From: CAZJBP01 sp964544115
GTDB lineage: Bacteria; Verrucomicrobiota; Kiritimatiellia; UBA8416; JADHWI01
Assembly: GCA_964544115.1 (NCBI GenBank)
Contig: CAZJBP010000024.1
Coordinates: 1-26,135, forward strand
Length of the DNA: 26,135 nucleotides
Reading direction: 5' to 3'
In this document: positions 22,249-26,135 of the stretch, piece by piece
Layout: the number at the start of each line of letters is the position of its first letter
Position numbering within the stretch: the stretch's first letter is position 1
Notes under the pieces: model-generated
Database searches by the model: none
Told to the model about the DNA's origin: nothing
Seen by the model: the letters and a program-made list of their open reading frames with translations, nothing else
Translations under genes and position numbers: made by a program

Positions 22249-23681
22249 AGCTCCTCTCCGCGACCGCGCCAGACGCCCATGAGGTCCCGGACGGGGGCGA
22301 CCCCGGTGGCGACAAGCAGTCCCAGGTACGCGGCCACCGCGGCGGCCGCCAGGGCCAGCGACAGCGCGGGCCCCCGGGCAAGGCCCGACAGCGCCAGCAG
22401 GGGCAGGCCGAGAACCACGGTCAGACCCCACCGCGCAAGCGAAACGTCCAGGACGCGGCGGAGCACCACGGCCGAGACCGCCGAGGAGGCGACCTGCGCA
22501 GCGGCATACGCCATCGCGCAGCCGGTGCTGCCCCACCGCAGCGTCAGGTACGGCCCCAGGCTCCAGAACGCGGCCAGCTGGGTCAGCGCGCAGATCAGCG
22601 AGAGCGCGGGCCGCCGCGCGACCATGGCCGCAACCTGCGCCGTGCAGTTGAGGCCGAGGAAGGGCAGCGCCACAGCCACCGCGGCCAGCGACGGCCACAC
22701 CAGCACGAACCGCTCGCCCAGCACCGCCGGGATCACCGCGCCTCCGGCCAGGGCGGCCGCCAGGGCGCAGGCCATGCCCAGCGCGCCCAGCCCCGCGCTC
22801 AGCCGCATCATCCACTCCGCCACGTCGCGGGACCGCTGCGACATCCACAGCGTCGTCATCAGCGGCGCCAGCGAAAGGGCCACCTGCGGAAACACCAGGC
22901 CGGCCACGTCCACCATCTCCACCGCCAGGCTGAAATGCGCGACCTCCGCGTATTCGCCCGACAGGGCCCGCAGAAGCAGCCCGCCGCTGTAGCGGAAGGC
23001 CGCGTAGACCGTCTCCACACCAAAGAACGTCAGGCCGAAGAACAGGTAGGGCCGAACGGCGCCCGCATCGAGCCGCGGCCGCTCGGCGTAGTCCCCCGCC
23101 CAGGCCAGCGCCACGGCCAGCACGGCCACCTCGGCGGCCGCAAGCCCCAGGCAGGCCCCCGTCAGCCCGCCCAGCCAGACCCCGCCGGCCACGAACACGA
23201 GGACAACCCAGCCGCGCAGCACCTGCCCCATACCCCAGCGCGCGGCCCAGTTCAGGCCGAGGAAGAACGAGTAGAACTGATTGGCCACGCCGCGCAGGAT
23301 CACCGCCGCCGCGGCCGCAAGCACCGCGGCCCTGCCGAACTCCGGCAGGCAGGTGAAGCAGAACGCCGCCAACGCCGCAGCGCCCATGAGGCCCGTGACA
23401 AGGCGCAGCCCCATAAAGGCGGAGAGAAAGCGGCGCAGCTCGGAGGTGCGGCCGCCGGCCTGCAGTTCAGGGACAAACCGCGCCGCGGTGCTCATGAACC
23501 CCAGCCCCCCCGCCAGGGTGAACCAGAGGATGACGCTGAGCATCAGGGCGTAGCGCCCGTACAGATCGGGCCCCATCAGGCGGGGCACGGTCAGGGCGAA
23601 GAGCAGCCCGCTGGCGGCGCTGGCCGCCCGCTGCACGATGAGCCAGCCGGCATTGCGCACGGAGACCTGGGCGGTTCTCAT
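22245..23681 (-). CDS. Wzx-like polysaccharide flippase (MOP/PST superfamily)
   Basis: The 478-residue very hydrophobic protein has about 12-14 membrane segments. The N-terminal pattern VRNAGWLIVQRAASAASGLLFALTVPRLMGPDLYGRYALM is the usual start of PST-family lipid-linked oligosaccharide flippases. The first and seventh segments are followed by similar loops (LGPDLYGRYA, then LSGEYAEVAHFSLAVEMV). It should move undecaprenyl-linked repeat units across the inner membrane. There is no strong ribosome site at ATG 23681 (a GGAG lies somewhat far upstream). It follows the flavoprotein gene by 45 bp and overlaps the glycosyltransferase start by 4 bp. Confidence 0.88.
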   Translation of the reverse strand: MRTAQVSVRNAGWLIVQRAASAASGLLFALTVPRLMGPDLYGRYALMLSVILWFTLAGGLGFMSTAARFVPELQAGGRTSELRRFLSAFMGLRLVTGLMGAAALAAFCFTCLPEFGRAAVLAAAAAVILRGVANQFYSFFLGLNWAARWGMGQVLRGWVVLVFVAGGVWLGGLTGACLGLAAAEVAVLAVALAWAGDYAERPRLDAGAVRPYLFFGLTFFGVETVYAAFRYSGGLLLRALSGEYAEVAHFSLAVEMVDVAGLVFPQVALSLAPLMTTLWMSQRSRDVAEWMMRLSAGLGALGMACALAAALAGGAVIPAVLGERFVLVWPSLAAVAVALPFLGLNCTAQVAAMVARRPALSLICALTQLAAFWSLGPYLTLRWGSTGCAMAYAAAQVASSAVSAVVLRRVLDVSLARWGLTVVLGLPLLALSGLARGPALSLALAAAAVAAYLGLLVATGVAPVRDLMGVWRGRGEEL

Positions 23682-23726
23682 CCTGGTTGGCTCTCCAGCG
23701 GGCCCGTAGCGCCCGCTGCACCGAGT

Positions 23727-25103
23727 TTATGCCTGCGTCAGCCCCCGCGCCACGGCCACGCCGTCGTCGAGAACGCCATCCATGTTCAGGTAGCGGAAGC
23801 GCCCCGTCCGGCCGCACAGGTGCAGCCCCGGCAGGCTCTGGACATGTGCGGTCAGCCGCTCCAGGTGCTGCATATAGCCGATCCGGTAGACCGGGTAGGC
23901 CCACGGCTCGCGCACCACCCACGCATCGGCGATCCGGTCGGGGCTCAGCAGGCCCGCGCGCGCCAGGTCGCGCGAGACGGCCGCCACCAGCGCATCGTCC
24001 GACTGGCGCCAGGCCGCATCGCCGGGCGAGCTGAAGATCTCGGCGCAGACCGAGGCCGAACCGTCCGGCGCCATCCGTGCGCTCCAGTTGGCCGGCTCGT
24101 GGATGCGGCCGAGGGTGAGCTCCGGATCGGGAAAATACGTCCAGGTGTCGTTGCTCAGCGCGCCGCCCTTCAAGGCCACCAGCACGCAGATCACGCCGCG
24201 GAACTCCAGGGCGGACGCGGCGGCGGACACCCCGGGCGGCACAAGGCCGGGCGGCAGCAGGGAGGGCAGCGACGTCAGCGGGAGGGTCGACACGACCTGG
24301 CGGGCTGCGATCGTCTGCGACGCGCCGCTCGCGTCGGTCCAGCTCACGCGCCACCGCCCGTCCGGCTCGGGGCTCAGCGCCGTCACCCGGCTCGACAGGG
24401 CCACGCGCCCGCGGCCGCTGCCGTCGATGTCGCCGTGAAGCTGCTCCGCCAGCATGCCGATGCCTTCCGTCGGGTACAGGAAGCGCGAGATGCGCAGGGC
24501 GGCCGAGCGCGAGCGCGGCAGCAGCGTGCCCTTGAGCACGGCGGCCAGGCTCGGGGCGCGGATGCGGCTGTCGGCCCAGTCCGCCGAGATCGAGCTGCAG
24601 GGGAGGCCCCACACCTTCTCGGTGTATGGCTTGAAGTAGACGTTGAACAGGGCGCGGCCGTACCGCCGCACGATCCAGTCCTCGAACGACGCCGCGGGGC
24701 GGCCGTTCGCTGGGCGGACGGCCGACAGCGCGTAGCTGGCCAGAACCTGGACCATGCGCGGAAGGCTGAGCGCGCGCAGGGCGTTCGGGAACTCGAGCGG
24801 ATACGTCACGTACCGGCCCCGCATGCAGATGCGGCTGCGCCGTTCCACGTCCAGCAGCCGGCCCTCCAGCCGCTCGCGGAACCACGCGTCCACGTGCGCC
24901 ATGCGGGTGTGGAACCGGTGTCCGCCCAGGTCAAACCGGAACCCGTCGTGAACCACCGTGCGCGACAAACCGCCGACGGCCGGCAGCGCTTCGAGGACGA
25001 GCGTCCGGCGGCCCGCCCGGGTCAGTTCCGCGCCCGCGACCAAGCCCGCCAGCCCGCCGCCGAGGATGGCGACGTCGCAGGTCTCGCCCTCGGGTCCGCT
25101 CAC
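23727..25103 (-). CDS. FAD-dependent amine-oxidase/protoporphyrinogen-oxidase-like protein
   Basis: The 458-residue flavoprotein starts with a Rossmann motif: CDVAILGGGLAGLVAGAELT (9-28), Glu38 for the ribose, and the second GG in PAVGGLSRTV. GFRFDLGGHRFHT is typical of the UDP-galactopyranose mutase/protoporphyrinogen oxidase group. The middle has YFKPYTEKVWGLP, and the C-terminus has CGRTGRFRYLNMDGVLDDGVAVARGL, a usual second FAD contact. Members of this group are common in exopolysaccharide and lipid clusters and may act on lipid-linked sugars, but the reaction is unknown. The GTG start 25103 overlaps the aspS stop by 4 bp (GTGA). The frame is open upstream as a shadow of aspS. Confidence 0.88.
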   Translation of the reverse strand: MSGPEGETCDVAILGGGLAGLVAGAELTRAGRRTLVLEALPAVGGLSRTVVHDGFRFDLGGHRFHTRMAHVDAWFRERLEGRLLDVERRSRICMRGRYVTYPLEFPNALRALSLPRMVQVLASYALSAVRPANGRPAASFEDWIVRRYGRALFNVYFKPYTEKVWGLPCSSISADWADSRIRAPSLAAVLKGTLLPRSRSAALRISRFLYPTEGIGMLAEQLHGDIDGSGRGRVALSSRVTALSPEPDGRWRVSWTDASGASQTIAARQVVSTLPLTSLPSLLPPGLVPPGVSAAASALEFRGVICVLVALKGGALSNDTWTYFPDPELTLGRIHEPANWSARMAPDGSASVCAEIFSSPGDAAWRQSDDALVAAVSRDLARAGLLSPDRIADAWVVREPWAYPVYRIGYMQHLERLTAHVQSLPGLHLCGRTGRFRYLNMDGVLDDGVAVARGLTQA

Positions 25104-26135
25104 GGTTGGTGTCCCACGTCGATCGGCTCGTGGTGCTCGCCCTTGGGCGGCGCGGGGATGTCGATGCGGATGTGCAGCTCGCGCAGCTGGCGCAGCGACA
25201 CCTCGCAGGGCGCCCCCATCAGCAGGTCCTGGGCCTTCTGGTTCATCGGGAAGGCAATGACCTCGCGGATGTTGGACTCGTTGGCCAGCAGCATCACGAT
25301 GCGGTCGATGCCGGGGGCGATGCCGCCGTGGGGCGGCGCGCCCATCTTGAAGGCGTTGACCAGGCTCGGGAACTCCGTGTCCACCGTCTCGCGCGGGTAG
25401 CCGGCGATCTCGAACGCCTTGTACATGAGGTCGACGCGATGGTTGCGGATGGCGCCGCTGGAAAGCTCGCAGCCGTTGCAGACGATGTCGTACTGGTAGG
25501 CCAGCACGTCGAGCGGGTCCTTCGTCAGCAGCGCCTCCATCCCGCCCTGCGGCATGGAGAAGGGGTTGTGCGAGAAGATGATCTTCTGCGTCTCCTCGTC
25601 CAGCTCGAACATCGGGAAGTCGACGATCCAGCAGAAGCGGTAGGCGTTCTTCTCCACCAGATCCAGATCGCGCCCGAGCTTTACCCGGATGTCGCCGGCG
25701 ATGGCCGCGGCCTTGCGCGGCTTGTCGCAGACGAAGAACACCGCGTCGCCGTCCTTCACGCGGCAGCGCTCGGCCACGCGGGCCACTTCCTCCGGGCCCA
25801 GCACCTTGGCCACGGGGCCCTTCGCCACGCCGCCTTCCCAGGCGATGTAGGCCAGGCCCTTCGAGCCGATCGTCTGGGCGTGCTCCACCAGCTTGTCGTA
25901 GAAGCTGCGCGGCTTGTCGGCGATGCCCGGCACCGGCAGCGCGCGCACGACGCCGCCCTTCTGGACCGCGCTGCGGAAGACGTTGAACTTGGACTCGGTG
26001 AAGAGGTCCGACACGTCCTGGATCTCGAGCGGGATCCGCAGGTCTGGCTTGTCGCTGCCGTACTTCAGCATCGCCTCGGCGTAGGTCAGCCGGTGGTACG
26101 GGGCCGCGTCCATGGCCCACGTGCCGAACGTCCCG
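25100..26135 (-). CDS. aspS: Aspartyl-tRNA synthetase, 3' part
   Basis: This is a class II synthetase whose 5' part lies outside the window; the visible frame starts mid-protein with G-T-F-G-T-W-A-M-D. The visible part includes RLTYAEAMLKYGSDKPDLR, the GAD insertion domain of bacterial-type AspRS (IPLEIQDVSDLF, KGGVVRALPVPG), the catalytic region CWIVDFPMFELDEE and FSHNPFSMPQGG. Motif 3 is GAPPHGGIAPGIDRIVMLLA, followed by IREVIAFPMNQKAQDLLMGAP. The GAD domain fits the bacterial enzyme; whether it is discriminating or also charges tRNA-Asn cannot be decided here. The stop codon overlaps the start of the flavoprotein gene, so aspS appears to lead the polysaccharide module. Confidence 0.96.
   Translation of the reverse strand, partial: GTFGTWAMDAAPYHRLTYAEAMLKYGSDKPDLRIPLEIQDVSDLFTESKFNVFRSAVQKGGVVRALPVPGIADKPRSFYDKLVEHAQTIGSKGLAYIAWEGGVAKGPVAKVLGPEEVARVAERCRVKDGDAVFFVCDKPRKAAAIAGDIRVKLGRDLDLVEKNAYRFCWIVDFPMFELDEETQKIIFSHNPFSMPQGGMEALLTKDPLDVLAYQYDIVCNGCELSSGAIRNHRVDLMYKAFEIAGYPRETVDTEFPSLVNAFKMGAPPHGGIAPGIDRIVMLLANESNIREVIAFPMNQKAQDLLMGAPCEVSLRQLRELHIRIDIPAPPKGEHHEPIDVGHQP

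Noticed and set aside
22935..25400. 821-codon plus-strand open frame opposite the flippase, flavoprotein and aspS
   Set aside because: It spans three well-supported minus-strand genes and has no recognisable domain; it is a shadow of GC-rich codon bias.

Overview
This window reads as a piece of a high-GC Gram-negative chromosome, most likely a scaffold from a metagenome assembly because it holds two runs of exactly ten N (453-462 and 14468-14477). Signal peptides, a lipoprotein and an outer-membrane porin point to a diderm cell. The plant-organelle-like histidyl-tRNA synthetase, a very short ATP synthase epsilon subunit and enlarged PstA/PstC permeases make me favour the PVC superphylum (Kiritimatiellota or Verrucomicrobiota). 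That placement is inference. No tRNA, rRNA, CRISPR array or insertion sequence was recognised.

Left end (1-2832, plus strand): the 3' end of the F-ATPase operon (atpD, atpC) closed by a probable terminator, an HU/IHF-family DNA-binding protein gene with a structured leader, and hisS. Then on the minus strand (2854-4457) an Old Yellow Enzyme reductase followed by a small secreted protein.

Middle (4601-10915): a membrane/lipid-modification cluster. One plus-strand block encodes DUF1295 membrane protein, DUF2878 membrane protein, a chalcone-isomerase-like secreted protein and a DUF3833 lipoprotein. A glutathione peroxidase faces it from the minus strand with overlapping 3' ends. Divergent from the peroxidase runs a COG2907 flavin oxidoreductase coupled by a 4-bp overlap to one long gene that fuses DUF1365 to a cyclopropane-fatty-acid-synthase-type methyltransferase. 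These families are known companions in proteobacterial gene sets linked to singlet-oxygen response and fatty-acid methylation. Finding the set here, with the fusion and a peroxidase, is the most unusual part of the window.

Right-centre (10912-20107, minus strand): an apparently complete phosphate-starvation operon in the order porin, winged-helix-like protein, pstS, pstC, pstA, pstB, phoU, phoB, phoR. Upstream of the porin lies an array of four 7-bp units at 11-bp pitch that looks like a PHO box, so PhoB may drive its own operon. A small winged-helix-like gene inside the operon and an 18-bp tandem repeat just before pstS are not part of the textbook layout.

Right end (20228-26135, minus strand): aspS (5' end outside the window), then a polysaccharide-type module (FAD amine-oxidase-like protein, Wzx-like flippase, GT4 glycosyltransferase, SAM methyltransferase). 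It is mostly joined by 4-bp stop/start overlaps and closed by a possible terminator just upstream of the Pho promoter.
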